Part shown: positions 1 through 9,464 of the stretch, piece by piece | How positions within the stretch are numbered: position 1 is the first letter of the stretch | How the letters are laid out: each line of letters begins with the position of its first letter | DNA from: Pseudomonas sp. PA15(2017) | GTDB taxonomy: Bacteria; Pseudomonadota; Gammaproteobacteria; Pseudomonadales; Pseudomonadaceae | NCBI RefSeq assembly: GCF_001945395.1 | Contig: NZ_MSXV01000008.1 | Location: 1 to 56,809, forward strand | Direction: 5' to 3' | DNA: 56,809 nt | Notes under the pieces: generated by a model | What the model saw: only the letters and a program-made list of their open reading frames with translations | Database searches by the model: none | What the model was told of the DNA's origin: nothing | Made by a program: the position numbers and the translations under genes

Positions 1-42
1 CTGCTTTGCCCGCGACCTTCGCCCTGGATATAACCCATAAAC

Positions 43-76
43 GACAATGCCCCTATCAACCGATAGAGGCATTGTC
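43..76 (-). terminator. Hairpin terminator of the acyl-CoA dehydrogenase gene
   Basis: An inverted repeat pairs 43-57 with 62-76 around a 4-nt loop. Read on the minus strand it forms a 15-bp stem with one G-U pair and is followed by a short T-rich stretch. It lies about 75 bp past the stop of the dehydrogenase gene. The plus-strand version has a C-A mismatch, so minus is the better direction. Confidence 0.7.
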
Positions 77-149
77 TTCAACTCACCCTCGGACTGCTAG
101 GTTTTCACACAGTCTGACTGGGCCGCGGTTCGCTTTGACACTCGCGCAA

Positions 150-1955
150 TCAGTAGCTGAGGGCGAAATCCTCTTCGCTCATGTCCATCAGGCTGCTGGC
201 GCCGGCCAGCATGGCCGCCACGTGAGTGCGGGTACGCGGCAGGATACGTGCGTAGTAGAACTGCGCAGTCTGCAGCTTGGCCTTGTAGAACGCCTGGTCA
301 CCTTCGCCGGAGGCGATCTTCTCGGCCGCCACGCGCGCCATGTCGGCCCAGAAGTAGGCCAGGCAGGCGTAGCCGGAATACATCAGGTAGTCGACCGAAG
401 CGGCACCGACTTCCTCACGATCCTTCATGGCGGCCATACCGATCTTCATGGTGACCTCGCCCCACTCCTTGTTGAGCTTGGCCAGCGGCTCTACGAACGC
501 CTTGAGCGCCTCAACGCCCTCGTTGGCCTGACAGAACTTGTGGACGATCTTGGTGAAGCCCTTGAGCGCTTCGCCCTGGGTCATCAGCACCTTGCGGCCC
601 AGCAGGTCGAGAGCCTGAACGCCGGTGGTGCCTTCGTACATCATCGAGATACGGCAATCGCGCAGGTTCTGCTCCATGCCCCACTCGCTGATGAAACCGT
701 GGCCGCCATAGACCTGCATACCATGGGACGCGGACTCGAAGCCCACTTCGGTCATGAATGCCTTGGCGATCGGCGTCAGGAAAGCCATCAGGCCATCGGC
801 GGTTTTCTTCTGCTCTTCATCCTGGCTGTGTTTGAGGATGTCCACCTGCTTGGCAGTGAAGTAAACCATCGCCCGGTTGCCCTCGGCGAACGCCTTCATG
901 GTCAGCAGCATGCGGCGCACGTCCGGGTGCACGATGATCGGGTCGGCGGCCTTCTCCGGCGCTTTCGGGCCGGTCAGCGAACGCATCTGCAGGCGCTCAC
1001 GGGCGTATTTGATGGCACCCTGGAAACCCAGCTCGGCATGGGCCAGCCCCTGCAGGGCGGTACCCAGGCGTGCGGTGTTCATGAAGGTGAACATGCAGTT
1101 CAGGCCCTTGTTCGGCGGGCCGATCAGAAAGCCCGTGGCCGAATCGAAGTTCATCACGCAGGTGGCGTTGCCGTGGATGCCCATCTTGTGTTCGATGGAG
1201 CCACAGGTCACGCCATTGCGCTCACCCACACCGCCTTCAGCGTTGGGCAGGAACTTGGGCACGATGAACAGGGAAATCCCCTTGGTGCCGGCCGGCGCAT
1301 CGGGCAGGCGAGCCAGGACGATATGGACGATGTTGTCGGCCATGTCGTGTTCACCAGCGGAGATGAAGATCTTGGTGCCGGAAATGCTGTAGGAGCCATC
1401 GGCCTTCGGCTCGGCCTTGGTACGCAGCATGCCCAGGTCGGTGCCGCAGTGCGGCTCGGTCAGGCACATGGTGCCGGTCCACTCGCCGGACACCAGCTTG
1501 GTCAGGTAGGTGTGCTGCTGCTCTTCGGTGCCGTGGGCGGAAATGGTGTTCATCGCACCGTGGGACAGGCCCGGGTACATGCCCCAAGACCAGTTGGCAG
1601 TGCCGACCATCTCGCTGACCGCAAGGCCAAGGGATTCCGGCAGGCCCTGACCACCGTGTTCGACGTCATGGGCGAGGCTCGGCCAGCCGCCTTCGACGAA
1701 CTGCTTGTAGGCTTCCTTGAAGCCGGTCGGCGTCTTCACGCCGAATTCGCTCCAGGTGCAGCCCTCGGTGTCGCCCACGCGGTTCAGGGGAGAGAGCACC
1801 TGCTCGCAGAACTTGGCGCCTTCTTCGAGGATCGCATCGACCATGTCCGGCGTGGCGTCCTGGCAGCCGGGCAGGCTTTGGTAATGCGCGTCGTAACCGA
1901 GCAGCTCGTCACGTACGAAACGGATATCGCGCAAGGGGGCCTTGTATTCAGGCAT
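150..1955 (-). CDS. Acyl-CoA dehydrogenase, long form (FadE/DmdC-like)
   Basis: A 601-aa FAD-dependent acyl-CoA dehydrogenase that would introduce the alpha-beta double bond in an acyl-CoA and pass electrons to ETF. The FAD-side motif TEPHCGTD is at about 166-173 and the catalytic base is the Glu of MMYEGTTG at about 441. A C-terminal extension of about 150 residues beyond the classical fold is typical of the ~600-aa DmdC/FadE5-like group. The frame extends 18 codons upstream, but ATG at 1955 has AGAGG before it and begins MPEYKAPL, the usual family start. Two PsrA-type operators lie about 100 bp upstream, which points to fatty-acid control. The exact chain length or substrate cannot be told from sequence; a 3-methylmercaptopropionyl-CoA role is possible but has no support from the neighbours. 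Confidence 0.93.
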   Translation of the reverse strand: MPEYKAPLRDIRFVRDELLGYDAHYQSLPGCQDATPDMVDAILEEGAKFCEQVLSPLNRVGDTEGCTWSEFGVKTPTGFKEAYKQFVEGGWPSLAHDVEHGGQGLPESLGLAVSEMVGTANWSWGMYPGLSHGAMNTISAHGTEEQQHTYLTKLVSGEWTGTMCLTEPHCGTDLGMLRTKAEPKADGSYSISGTKIFISAGEHDMADNIVHIVLARLPDAPAGTKGISLFIVPKFLPNAEGGVGERNGVTCGSIEHKMGIHGNATCVMNFDSATGFLIGPPNKGLNCMFTFMNTARLGTALQGLAHAELGFQGAIKYARERLQMRSLTGPKAPEKAADPIIVHPDVRRMLLTMKAFAEGNRAMVYFTAKQVDILKHSQDEEQKKTADGLMAFLTPIAKAFMTEVGFESASHGMQVYGGHGFISEWGMEQNLRDCRISMMYEGTTGVQALDLLGRKVLMTQGEALKGFTKIVHKFCQANEGVEALKAFVEPLAKLNKEWGEVTMKIGMAAMKDREEVGAASVDYLMYSGYACLAYFWADMARVAAEKIASGEGDQAFYKAKLQTAQFYYARILPRTRTHVAAMLAGASSLMDMSEEDFALSY

Positions 1956-2050
1956 AGCGGGTACCTCTGCGGGTGGTCTCTTTTGTTTGGGATGACCGGT
2001 GGCGGTCATGTGCAGGATGGCCGTGGGAAAGATTGCCTGGCAACCTCTCT

Positions 2051-2077
2051 CAAACGCATGTTTGAAACATACGTTTA
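2051..2077 (-). promoter_or_regulatory. Tandem overlapping PsrA-type operators
   Basis: CAAAC-GCAT-GTTTG (2051-2064) is a perfect match to the PsrA pattern (G/C)AAAC-N4-GTTT(G/C). A second copy, GAAAC-ATAC-GTTTA (2064-2077), shares its first base with it. They lie 96-122 bp upstream of the dehydrogenase start. PsrA is the TetR-type fatty-acid-responsive regulator of beta-oxidation genes in pseudomonads. The motif match is seen; PsrA control is inferred. Confidence 0.6.
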
Positions 2078-2110
2078 CGCCCTATCACTGTCAAGGCCAC
2101 CCCCACGCGC

Positions 2111-2866
2111 TCAGACGCGAAGATCGAGTAACCCGGAAGGCCTTTGCTCATCCGCGAACGCGGCATACAGACTGATGCTGGCCGGCACCGGCCAGGGGGT
2201 GGCGTCATCGGACGTGACTGACGGGTCGTCGCTTTTTTCGGCATCTTCATCGGCAGAGGCTTTGCCGGCCTCCCCCTCACCACGCTGCATGGCCGCCAAC
2301 TCGGCGCGCGCCACCGCCATTTGCGCCTGGGCCTGGCTGGCGACACTACGATCCTGCGCGGACGGCTCGGCAGGCGCCAGCGCCGCGCGAATGACGATTT
2401 CCATCTTGGTCAGGGTGGCCTGCGGGTCGTTGGCGACCGCGCCGACATCGAGGCTCACCTCGCCGCCTGCGGCATAGCGCTTGCCGTCCGGCCCCTGGGT
2501 ATAGGTGTAGGTGGGCGCACCGGCATGCACGCCACCAACGGCGGCATGGGCCTGTTCGTGGGCGCGCACTTCTCGGTCACGATTGGCCAGCTCGCTGATC
2601 ACCAATTGCAGCTTCTGCTCTTCCTGGGCAGTGCGTGGCTCGCCTGGTTGACCGCTGGCGGCGCCATCGGCCGAAGAATCCTGCGGCTTGTCCTGCTCTT
2701 CTTGCGAGGTCGGCGCTTTGGAGGAATCGGTTTCAGCACCGGCGGCTACGGGTGCGAACGAGGCACGGGCCAGATCGGGCGAACTGGCGGACTCGATGGG
2801 ACGGGGAACAGCCGCCGAAACCGGCGAGGTAAATGAATAGGCGGAGGAAAAACCGGCAACTTGCAT
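2111..2866 (-). CDS. Putative SprA/CJM1_0395-family metalloprotease
   Basis: A 251-aa protein. Residues 1-80 are rich in Ala, Ser and Pro and of low complexity. From about 80 a charged helical stretch leads into VRAHEQAHAAVGG, with an HExxH zinc-binding signature at 103-107, then YTYTQGPDGKRYAAGGEV, which recalls the SprA-related family (annotated as putative metalloproteases). No classical signal peptide is evident. The start at 2866 has a strong AGGAGG. It is followed 45 bp upstream by the small rod-like gene, on the same strand. Proteolytic activity is inferred from HExxH only, and no substrate can be named. Confidence 0.75.
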   Translation of the reverse strand: MQVAGFSSAYSFTSPVSAAVPRPIESASSPDLARASFAPVAAGAETDSSKAPTSQEEQDKPQDSSADGAASGQPGEPRTAQEEQKLQLVISELANRDREVRAHEQAHAAVGGVHAGAPTYTYTQGPDGKRYAAGGEVSLDVGAVANDPQATLTKMEIVIRAALAPAEPSAQDRSVASQAQAQMAVARAELAAMQRGEGEAGKASADEDAEKSDDPSVTSDDATPWPVPASISLYAAFADEQRPSGLLDLRV

Positions 2867-2911
2867 GTCGTGGTTCCTCCTGGAGTCGAGCGCCCAGACG
2901 GACGCCGCGAT

Positions 2912-3178
2912 TTAGGCGGTGACGTCGATCAAGGTGCCCAGCACCTTGTCCGCTGTCTGCACGACGCGAGCGCCAGCCTGAGCCTCATATTGACCAACGC
3001 GCATCTCGACCATGTTCTCGGCGATGTCGGCACGGGCCGCAGATGGCTCGTTGGCCTGGGCGCGCTCGGCAGCGACCGGGGCGCTGGCGATTTCACCGGC
3101 GGCCTGGTCGACCCGACGCTGGCCGGACTGGACGGTGTTGATGCCAGCATTGAATGCGCTGGTAGCCGAGATCTGCAT
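2912..3178 (-). CDS. Small flagellar-rod-like protein (88 aa)
   Basis: An 88-aa protein with a good AGGAGA before its ATG. Residues 1-30 (ISATSAFNAGINTVQSGQRR) resemble the N-terminal helix of flagellar rod and hook proteins. Residues 60-86 (YEAQAGARVVQTADKVLGTL) resemble the C-terminal helix of FlgC/FlgG/FlgE, whose pattern is EAQRAYEANSKVIQTADEML. The whole globular middle of those proteins is missing, leaving just the two coiled-coil-forming ends. There is no flagellar gene nearby; it sits between the biotin operon and the HExxH protein. Function unknown; likely homologues are annotated hypothetical. Confidence 0.8.
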   Translation of the reverse strand: MQISATSAFNAGINTVQSGQRRVDQAAGEIASAPVAAERAQANEPSAARADIAENMVEMRVGQYEAQAGARVVQTADKVLGTLIDVTA

Positions 3179-3270
3179 GGGACGTCTCCTGCTGCAGGAA
3201 CTTTATAGCGTGCATTTAAGCAGAAGCCGCTGAAAAGCTGTACAACCAAAAATGCTGCAAAAGCTGGAGG

Positions 3271-3954
3271 TCATAGCATCAAACGCGATAAATCGAGATG
3301 CTGCGCCACCTGCTCCGCTGACGCCGAAGACAGGTACGGTACCTGACCGATGCAAGGTGCCGGCAGCCGTTCGGCGAGCGTATCGAGGTTGTCTTGCAAG
3401 CGTGAGACCTGCGGGTCCACCACATTGGCCACCCAGCCGGCCAGTGGCAGGCCATCGGCGATGATCGCCTCGGCACTCAGCACCGCGTGGTTGATGCAAC
3501 CCAGCCGCACGCCGACCACCAGAATCACCGGGACATTCAACGCCAGCGCCAGGTCGGCCAGTGTGGCCATGCCGCCCAGTGGCACCCGCCAGCCACCGGC
3601 ACCCTCGATCAGGGTGAAGTCCGCGCCCTTGTCCAGGATCGTCCGCACCGCGCGGTGCAATGCCGGCACTTCGAGCGCCACGCCCTCGTCACGGGCAGCC
3701 AGGTGTGGCGCGATGGCCGGCGCGAACGCCAGCGGATTCACCTCGTCATAGCGCAGCGGCAGCGTGCATTGCGCGAGCAGTGCCAATGCGTCGTCGTTGC
3801 GCAGCCCCTCGGCAGTGAGCTGACAGCCGGAGGCGACCGGCTTGGCCGCCGCGGTGGTCCGCCCCGCGTGCCGAGCGGCGTGCAGCAGCCCGGCAGCGAT
3901 GGTGGTCTTGCCGATTTCGGTATCGGTACCGGTGACGAAATAGGCGGCGCTCAT
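3271..3954 (-). CDS. bioD: ATP-dependent dethiobiotin synthetase BioD
   Basis: 227 aa. It carboxylates 7,8-diaminononanoate to dethiobiotin using ATP, the penultimate step of biotin synthesis. The P-loop [10 protein letters not shown] is at 9-18, and the conserved VEGAGGW-type segment appears as [13 protein letters not shown] in mid-protein. The open frame runs upstream to 4422 antisense to nothing else, but the start at 3954 makes an ATGA overlap with the bioC stop and fits the family length. Last gene of the bioB-F-H-C-D run; bioA is not in this window. Confidence 0.97.
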   Translation of the reverse strand: MSAAYFVTGTDTEIGKTTIAAGLLHAARHAGRTTAAAKPVASGCQLTAEGLRNDDALALLAQCTLPLRYDEVNPLAFAPAIAPHLAARDEGVALEVPALHRAVRTILDKGADFTLIEGAGGWRVPLGGMATLADLALALNVPVILVVGVRLGCINHAVLSAEAIIADGLPLAGWVANVVDPQVSRLQDNLDTLAERLPAPCIGQVPYLSSASAEQVAQHLDLSRLML

Positions 3955-4742
3955 GGCTGGGGCTCCTTCTGCAATACGCCGTAGATGACCTGGTAGGTGC
4001 ACGGCAGGCCCTCGGGCTGGCGCCGCCGTTCGTAGGCCTCGGCCAGCGCACGCAGCCGTGCGCGACCGGTCAGCCCAGCTGGTCGACCATCGTTGAGATT
4101 GTGGGCACCGAGCGCCTTGAGGCCGTGGGTCAGGCTGCGCAGATCGGGGTAGTGCAAACGATGGGCACGCACCTGCAGGCGATCCACCCGAAAGCCGCTG
4201 GCCGCACACAGCGCCTGGTAATCCTCGGCAGTACGAAAGCGATTGACGTGCACGAAGCCGTCCACCGCCTGCCAGCTGTCGCGCAGCTCCTGCAAGGTGC
4301 CCACGCACAGGCTGCTGAACGCCAGCACACCGCCCGGCCGCAACACGCGATGGGCCTCGCCGAGCACGGCGGCGAAGTCCGCGCACCACTGCAGCGCCAG
4401 GCTGGAGAAGATCAGGTCGCAACAGCCGTCGCGCAGCGGCAGCTGCTCGGCGTCACCGGCCACGAAAGCCTGGGCGCTGCCCGCCTGTCGGGCGTGCTGC
4501 AGCATGCCCTCGGCGATATCCACGGCGAGGCCTTCGCTGTGCGGATACCAGTCCGTCAGCGCACGGCTGAAAAAACCGGTGCCGCAGCCCACGTCCAGCC
4601 AGCGTTCTGGCTGCACGGACAGCGGCAGATACCACAGCAGTTGCCGCCCAACATCACGCTGCAGTTGCGCCACGCTGTCGTAACTGCCGGCGGCCCGGGA
4701 AAAGGACGCCGCAACCCGGCGCTTGTCCGGCCGCGCGCTCAC
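3951..4742 (-). CDS. bioC: Malonyl-ACP O-methyltransferase BioC
   Basis: 263 aa, class I SAM methyltransferase. It methylates the free carboxyl of malonyl-ACP so that the fatty-acid machinery can build pimeloyl-ACP methyl ester. The SAM-binding motif I is LDVGCGTGF (49-57); the post-motif [11 protein letters not shown] is also seen. It overlaps bioD by 4 bp and bioH by 4 bp, so translation is probably coupled. No abnormality; length typical. Confidence 0.97.
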   Translation of the reverse strand: MSARPDKRRVAASFSRAAGSYDSVAQLQRDVGRQLLWYLPLSVQPERWLDVGCGTGFFSRALTDWYPHSEGLAVDIAEGMLQHARQAGSAQAFVAGDAEQLPLRDGCCDLIFSSLALQWCADFAAVLGEAHRVLRPGGVLAFSSLCVGTLQELRDSWQAVDGFVHVNRFRTAEDYQALCAASGFRVDRLQVRAHRLHYPDLRSLTHGLKALGAHNLNDGRPAGLTGRARLRALAEAYERRRQPEGLPCTYQVIYGVLQKEPQP

Positions 4743-5446
4743 GTTCGCGTCGCCATGAAGCGCCCAACCCTGGCGGCCACTTCATGGGCCTGCTCCAGCA
4801 CGAAGGCGTGGCTGGCCCCCGTCAAGACCTGCACCTCGGCAGCCGGCTGCAACGCCTGGATGGCAGCCGCAGCGGCCTGCGGCAGCAATGCATCGGCGTC
4901 TGCCAGCAGATGCAACTGCGGCCCGGCGAACTGCTGCAACGCAGCCCGGGTGTCGAGCGTGGCGAGCAGATCCAACCCGGCGAGCGAATCGGTGCCGCCC
5001 GCCTGGGCCAGCAACTGCCGAGACAGCCCGCGGGCATCGACGGCGCCCTGACTGCAAAGCATGGCGAAACGCTTGAGCGTCGCCGCCGGGTTTTCCCCGT
5101 ATGCCGCATGGAATGCCGTGAAGGTCGCGGCCGGCATCGCCACAGGCCAGGTTTCGCACGCGACGAACCGTGCGTTGCTGGCCAGCGTCAGCAGGCCTGC
5201 GCAATCCGCGCCGCGGCGTGCCGCTAGCAGGGTGGCGAGCATGCCACCCAGGGACCAGCCCCCCAGCCAGACGCCGCGGGGAATGCACTCGTCCAGCGCG
5301 CCCAGGCAACGTTCGATATCGGCATGCTCGAACGTCGGCAGGGCCTCGATGTGCACCTGAAAATGCTCGGCCAGCGCCCTGGCCAGCGGCACGAGCGGCG
5401 CGCTGCCCAGGCCCCAGCCGGGCAATAGAATCATCGACGCCGTCAT
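4739..5446 (-). CDS. bioH: Pimeloyl-ACP methyl ester carboxylesterase BioH
   Basis: 235 aa alpha/beta-hydrolase that removes the methyl ester placed by BioC, ending the pimelate-building cycle. The nucleophile elbow GGWSLGG places Ser65; the catalytic His is in GASHAFV near the C-terminus; an oxyanion-hole LPGWG lies near the N-terminus. The frame has an upstream in-frame Met (5479), but ATG 5446 overlaps the bioF stop by one base (TGATG) and gives the normal N-terminus [12 protein letters not shown]. Confidence 0.96.
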   Translation of the reverse strand: MTASMILLPGWGLGSAPLVPLARALAEHFQVHIEALPTFEHADIERCLGALDECIPRGVWLGGWSLGGMLATLLAARRGADCAGLLTLASNARFVACETWPVAMPAATFTAFHAAYGENPAATLKRFAMLCSQGAVDARGLSRQLLAQAGGTDSLAGLDLLATLDTRAALQQFAGPQLHLLADADALLPQAAAAAIQALQPAAEVQVLTGASHAFVLEQAHEVAARVGRFMATRT

Positions 5447-6618
5447 CACGCGAATTCCCCTGGCAGTTGCGCCGCGCACTGGGCCAGAGCATCGAGCAGT
5501 CGATCCACCTGATCCAGCTCATGGGCCGCGGACAGGGTCACGCGCAGGCGTGCGCTGCCCGCCGGGACGGTCGGTGGACGAATCGCAGTGACCAGAATGC
5601 CGCACTCGCGCAAGGCCTGGGACAAGGCCATGGCACGTCCGCTGTCACCGATCAGGATCGGCTGGATGGCAGTATCGCTCTCCATCAGCGTAAGCCCGAG
5701 GGTGGCGGCGCCTTGGCGAAAGCGTGCGATCAGCGCGGCCAGATGCTCACGCCGCCAGTGTTCGCTGCGCAAAAGCTCAAGGCTCTTGAGAGTGGCGCAA
5801 GCCAGCGCCGGCGGCTGGCTGGTGGTGTAGATATATGGCCGGGCGAACTGCACCAGGGTGTCGATCAGTTCGTCGCTGCCCGCCACGAAGGCGCCAGCGG
5901 TGCCGAATGCCTTGCCAAGGGTGCCGACCAGCACCGGCACCTCATCGATGCCCAATCCGAATTGCTCGACCACGCCGCCGCCGGTGGCGCCCAGGGTGCC
6001 GAAGCCGTGGGCATCGTCGACCATCAGCCAGGCAGCGTGGCGCCGCGCCTCGGCGCACAGCACCGGCAGGTCGGCCACGTCGCCATCCATGCTGAATACA
6101 CCGTCGCACACCACCAGGGTATTGCCCTCGGCCTTGGCCAGGCGGCTGGCGAGGCTTTGCGCATCGTTGTGCAGATAGCGCGAGAAGCGCGCGCCGCTGA
6201 GCAGGCCGGCGTCCAGCAGCGAGGCATGATTGAGGCGATCCTCGAGCACCGTGTCGCCCTTGCCCACCAGCGCCGTGACCGCGCCCAGGTTGGCCATATA
6301 GCCCGTCGAGAACAGCAGTGCGCGCGGTCTGCCGGTGAAATCGGCCAGGGCCTCTTCCAGTTCATGGTGCGGCGTGCTGTGGCCGATCACCAGGTGCGAG
6401 GCACCGCCGCCGACGCCCCAGCGCTGCGCGCCCGCACGCCAGGCTTCGATCACCTGAGGGTGATTGGCCAGGCCCAGGTAATCGTTGGAACAGAAGGCCA
6501 GCAACCGGCGGCCATCCACCTCCACCACAGGCCCCTGGGGGCTGCCCAGCAGAGGGCGCTGGCGATACAGATCGGCAGCACGACGCTCGGCCAGGCGAAC
6601 GGCAAGATCGAAAGACAT
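5446..6618 (-). CDS. bioF: 8-amino-7-oxononanoate synthase BioF
   Basis: 390 aa, PLP-dependent alpha-oxoamine synthase. It condenses pimeloyl-ACP with L-alanine to give 8-amino-7-oxononanoate. The PLP lysine is in GTLGKAFG (Lys236); the [10 protein letters not shown] loop that stacks near the cofactor is at about 201-210; the N-terminal FCSNDYLGL is typical of the family. Separated from bioB by 72 bp and translationally coupled to bioH. Confidence 0.97.
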   Translation of the reverse strand: MSFDLAVRLAERRAADLYRQRPLLGSPQGPVVEVDGRRLLAFCSNDYLGLANHPQVIEAWRAGAQRWGVGGGASHLVIGHSTPHHELEEALADFTGRPRALLFSTGYMANLGAVTALVGKGDTVLEDRLNHASLLDAGLLSGARFSRYLHNDAQSLASRLAKAEGNTLVVCDGVFSMDGDVADLPVLCAEARRHAAWLMVDDAHGFGTLGATGGGVVEQFGLGIDEVPVLVGTLGKAFGTAGAFVAGSDELIDTLVQFARPYIYTTSQPPALACATLKSLELLRSEHWRREHLAALIARFRQGAATLGLTLMESDTAIQPILIGDSGRAMALSQALRECGILVTAIRPPTVPAGSARLRVTLSAAHELDQVDRLLDALAQCAAQLPGEFA

Positions 6619-6690
6619 TAAAGCGGCTCCAGGCTTCAGGCGCGCAGCAGAACCGCCCTGCAGCCTGCCGCTTGTAGACTGAAACCCTGT

Positions 6691-7746
6691 TTAAACGGCG
6701 GCGTCGTAGAACAGCCGCGAGTCACGCTGCTCGACCAGCGCCTGCTCGATGGCGGCCTGGTGCACTTCGTCGGCGTGTTCCTCGCGTGCCTCGGGCTGGA
6801 TGCCAAGCCGGGCGAACAGCTGCATGTCCTTGTCGGCCTGGGGGTTGGCGGTGGTCAGCAGTTTTTCGCCGTAGAAGATCGAGTTGGCGCCGGCAAAGAA
6901 GGCCAGGGCCTGCATCTGCTCGTTCATCGCCTCGCGGCCGGCGGACAGGCGCACGTGGGACTGGGGCATCATGATGCGCGCCACGGCCAGCATGCGGATG
7001 AAGTCGAAGGGATCGACGTCTTCCTCATTGGCCAACGGTGTGCCTTCGACCTTGACCAGCATGTTGATCGGTACCGACTCCGGGTGCTCGGGCAGGTTGG
7101 CGAGCTGAATCAGCAGGCCGGCGCGGTCGTCCAGCGACTCGCCCATGCCGAGGATGCCGCCCGAGCAGATCTTCATGCCCGCGTCGCGCACGTAGGCCAG
7201 GGTCTGCAGGCGCTCGCTGTAGGTGCGGGTGGTGATGATGCTGCCGTAGAACTCCGGCGAAGTGTCGAGGTTGTGGTTGTAGTAATCCAGGCCGGCCTCA
7301 GCCAGGGCGGCGGTCTGCTCCCTGTCGAGCTTGCCCAGGGTCATGCAGGTTTCCAGGCCCAGGGCCTTGACGCCTTCGACCATCTTCAGCACGTAAGGCA
7401 TGTCCTTGGCAGACGGGTGCTTCCAGGCCGCGCCCATGCAGAAGCGGGTCGAGCCGATGGCTTTGGCCTCGGCCGCCGCTTCCAGCACTTTCTGCACTTC
7501 CATCAGCTTCTGCTTGTCCAGCCCAGTGTTGTAGTGGCCGGACTGCGGGCAGTACTTGCAGTCTTCCGGGCAGGCGCCGGTCTTGATCGAAAGCAGCGTC
7601 GAGACCTGCACGCGGTTGGCGTCGAAGTGCGCGCGATGCACGGTCTGGGCCTGAAACAGCAAGTCATTGAAAGGTTGTTCGAACAGTGCCCGAACTTCGT
7701 TCAGACTCCAATCGTGACGCGTGGGGGAGGCGGTACTGGCGCTCAT
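6691..7746 (-). CDS. bioB: Biotin synthase BioB
   Basis: 351 aa radical-SAM enzyme that inserts sulfur into dethiobiotin. The CxxxCxxC cluster is [14 protein letters not shown] (Cys59, 63, 66); the [12 protein letters not shown] segment and the [12 protein letters not shown] motif with its cluster-ligating Arg are intact. First gene of the operon. Its promoter and a BirA-type operator are at 7815-7869, so the five genes read from here are probably repressed when biotin is plentiful. Confidence 0.98.
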   Translation of the reverse strand: MSASTASPTRHDWSLNEVRALFEQPFNDLLFQAQTVHRAHFDANRVQVSTLLSIKTGACPEDCKYCPQSGHYNTGLDKQKLMEVQKVLEAAAEAKAIGSTRFCMGAAWKHPSAKDMPYVLKMVEGVKALGLETCMTLGKLDREQTAALAEAGLDYYNHNLDTSPEFYGSIITTRTYSERLQTLAYVRDAGMKICSGGILGMGESLDDRAGLLIQLANLPEHPESVPINMLVKVEGTPLANEEDVDPFDFIRMLAVARIMMPQSHVRLSAGREAMNEQMQALAFFAGANSIFYGEKLLTTANPQADKDMQLFARLGIQPEAREEHADEVHQAAIEQALVEQRDSRLFYDAAV

Positions 7747-7814
7747 GGGGGCAAGTCCTTAATCAACAGACGGCCTGCTTCAATCGAAGGCGGGCCCTTT
7801 CACGGATGTGCGAA

Positions 7815-7843
7815 ATAGTTAAGGAAGCCTCATGCACTGTCAA
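7815..7843 (-). promoter_or_regulatory. Candidate sigma70 promoter of bioBFHCD
   Basis: Minus strand: TTGACA (7843-7838), a 17-bp spacer, then AACTAT (7820-7815). The -35 hexamer is perfect; the -10 has only the three most conserved positions. The -35 hexamer lies inside the left half of the BirA-type operator, so repressor binding would block polymerase. The bioB ATG is about 70 bp downstream. Confidence 0.55.
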
Positions 7844-8569
7844 CATTCGCTAATCACACAGGTTTACAGCTGGTTAAAAATCAAACAAGCCTGCTTGCTT
7901 TGTGATGAACGGGTCGATACGCGCCTGCCACTCTGCGCCGAGTGCGATGCCGAGCTACCCTGGCTTGGCCCGCATTGCCAGGTTTGCGCCCTGCCGCTGG
8001 CAGTGGACGGCCAGGCATGCGGCAGCTGCCTGAAACGGCCGCCCGCCTTCAGCCGCGTCGAGGCGCCCTGGCGCTATGGTTTCCCGGTTGACGCGCTGAT
8101 CAATCGCTTCAAGCACCAGGCCCACTGGCCCATGGGGCGCCTGCTCGGCGACCTGCTCGCGCGCCACCTGAGCCACGCCTTCAATGAAGGGCTGCCGCGG
8201 CCCGAGCTGCTGCTCGCCGTTCCACTGTCGCCGAAACGCCAGCGGCAACGCGGCTTCAACCAAGCGCAGATGCTCGCCGAGGTAGTGGGCGGCGCGCTGC
8301 AAATCGCCCAGCGCAGCGACTGGTTGCAACGCACCGCTGATGCGCCTGCCCAACAGCAGCTCGACGCCGCCGCCCGCCGCCGCAACCTGCGCGGCGCCTT
8401 CTCGCTGAGCTCCGCCGCGCAGCCACGCGGCCTGCACCTGGGCCTGATCGACGACGTGCTGACCACCGGCGCCACGGCCCAGCAGTTGGCACGCCTGCTG
8501 ATGCGCGCGGGGGCGTCGCGGGTGGACGTCTATTGCCTGGCGCGTACACCGGCACCCGGTGATCATTGA
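7832..8569 (+). CDS. comF: ComF-family phosphoribosyltransferase-like protein
   Basis: 245 aa. An N-terminal zinc ribbon with CLLC/CAEC and CQVC/CGSC cysteine pairs is followed by a type I PRTase fold with the PRPP loop LIDDVLTTGAT (205-215). ComF proteins aid uptake and processing of transforming DNA (reported to act with PriA/RecA-type functions). ATG 7832 has AAGGAAG 5 bp upstream. The N-terminal stretch VYSWLKIKQACLLC looks like genuine coding sequence even though a biotin operator lies across these codons. Confidence 0.93.
   Translation: MHCQHSLITQVYSWLKIKQACLLCDERVDTRLPLCAECDAELPWLGPHCQVCALPLAVDGQACGSCLKRPPAFSRVEAPWRYGFPVDALINRFKHQAHWPMGRLLGDLLARHLSHAFNEGLPRPELLLAVPLSPKRQRQRGFNQAQMLAEVVGGALQIAQRSDWLQRTADAPAQQQLDAAARRRNLRGAFSLSSAAQPRGLHLGLIDDVLTTGATAQQLARLLMRAGASRVDVYCLARTPAPGDH
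7837..7869. promoter_or_regulatory. BirA-type biotin operator
   Basis: CTGTCAACA (7837-7845), 15 bp, GGTTTACAG (7861-7869). The pattern known for the bifunctional biotin ligase/repressor is TTGTAAACC-N14-16-GGTTTACAA. The right half matches 8 of 9 positions and the left half 6 of 9. It overlaps the bioB -35 and, unusually, the first dozen codons of the divergent comF. Motif seen; BirA binding inferred. birA is not in the window. Confidence 0.65.
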
Positions 8570-8626
8570 CGCCCCCGAACGCGTCGCGCACAGTGGCCGG
8601 CCGTCTCCCCAACCGCTGCCCAGCCC

Positions 8627-9391
8627 ATGTCCAGTCTGTCCCTGCTTGCCCAGCACGTCACCCGCCGTCCGCAGCGCATCGCCCTGCTCGAGCAGATCGC
8701 CGAACAGGGCTCGATCACCCGCGCCGCCAAAGCCGCCGGCATGAGCTACAAGGCTGCCTGGGATGCCATCGATGAGCTGAACAACCTGGCCGACCAACCC
8801 CTGGTGACTCGCAGCGTGGGCGGCAAGGGCGGCGGCGGCGCGCGCCTGACACCGAGCGGAGAACGTCTGCTGCACCTGCACCAGCGTCTGCTGGCGATGC
8901 AGGCCGAGGTGCTGCAGGCCGCCGACGATGACGCCGATCTGCAGATGCTGGGCCGCCTGATGCTGCGCACCAGCGCGCGCAACCAGCTCAGCGGCCGGGT
9001 ACTGGCGATTCACCCACGCGGCGGCAACGACCTGATCGACATCGAGCTGCCCGGCGAAGTGCCGATCCAGGCGCAGATCACCCGCAGCAGCACCGCGCAC
9101 CTGCAGTTGCAGCCGGGCGCGCCGCTGCTGGTGCTGATCAAGGCCGGCTGGCTGCAGCTCAGCGCCGTTGACGCAGCCGCCAACCCCGCGCTCAACGCAC
9201 TGCACGGGCATATCGAATATATCCAGACCGAGGCCGACGGCCCCAGCGAAGTGCGCATCGGTCTGCCCAACGGGCAGACGCTGTGCGCTCAGGCGCCTGC
9301 CGAGCAACTCGGTGGCCTGGGCCTGGTGGTTGGCAGCCCGGTACGCGCGCAGTTCGCCGCTTCTCAGGTATTACTGGGCACTCAGGTCTAG
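8627..9391 (+). CDS. modE: ModE-family molybdate-responsive regulator
   Basis: 254 aa. The N-terminal LysR-like winged helix (residues 10-80: GSITRAAKAAGMSYKAAWDAI, then GGKGGGGARLTPSG) is the ModE DNA-binding domain. Two TOBE/Mop-type molybdate-binding domains follow at about 118-180 and 190-250. ModE with molybdate normally represses modABC and activates molybdoenzyme genes. No mod transporter is within the window. Start ATG 8627 has only a weak ribosome-binding site, and it lies 57 bp after comF, so it may be read with it. Confidence 0.9.
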   Translation: MSSLSLLAQHVTRRPQRIALLEQIAEQGSITRAAKAAGMSYKAAWDAIDELNNLADQPLVTRSVGGKGGGGARLTPSGERLLHLHQRLLAMQAEVLQAADDDADLQMLGRLMLRTSARNQLSGRVLAIHPRGGNDLIDIELPGEVPIQAQITRSSTAHLQLQPGAPLLVLIKAGWLQLSAVDAAANPALNALHGHIEYIQTEADGPSEVRIGLPNGQTLCAQAPAEQLGGLGLVVGSPVRAQFAASQVLLGTQV

Positions 9392-9464
9392 CCAACCAGG
9401 CGAATAGTGCCCGTGCAGGCCCCGCCAAGACGTTACACTCGGCGGCCAACCGCAGGAGCTGCCC

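Noticed and set aside
6..2477. 823-aa open frame on the plus strand
   Set aside because: It runs antisense to the acyl-CoA dehydrogenase and into the next gene; no start signal and a composition typical of a GC-rich shadow frame.
3955..4422. Long N-terminal extension of BioD
   Set aside because: It overlaps bioC in another frame; BioD has the family length and P-loop position from 3954.
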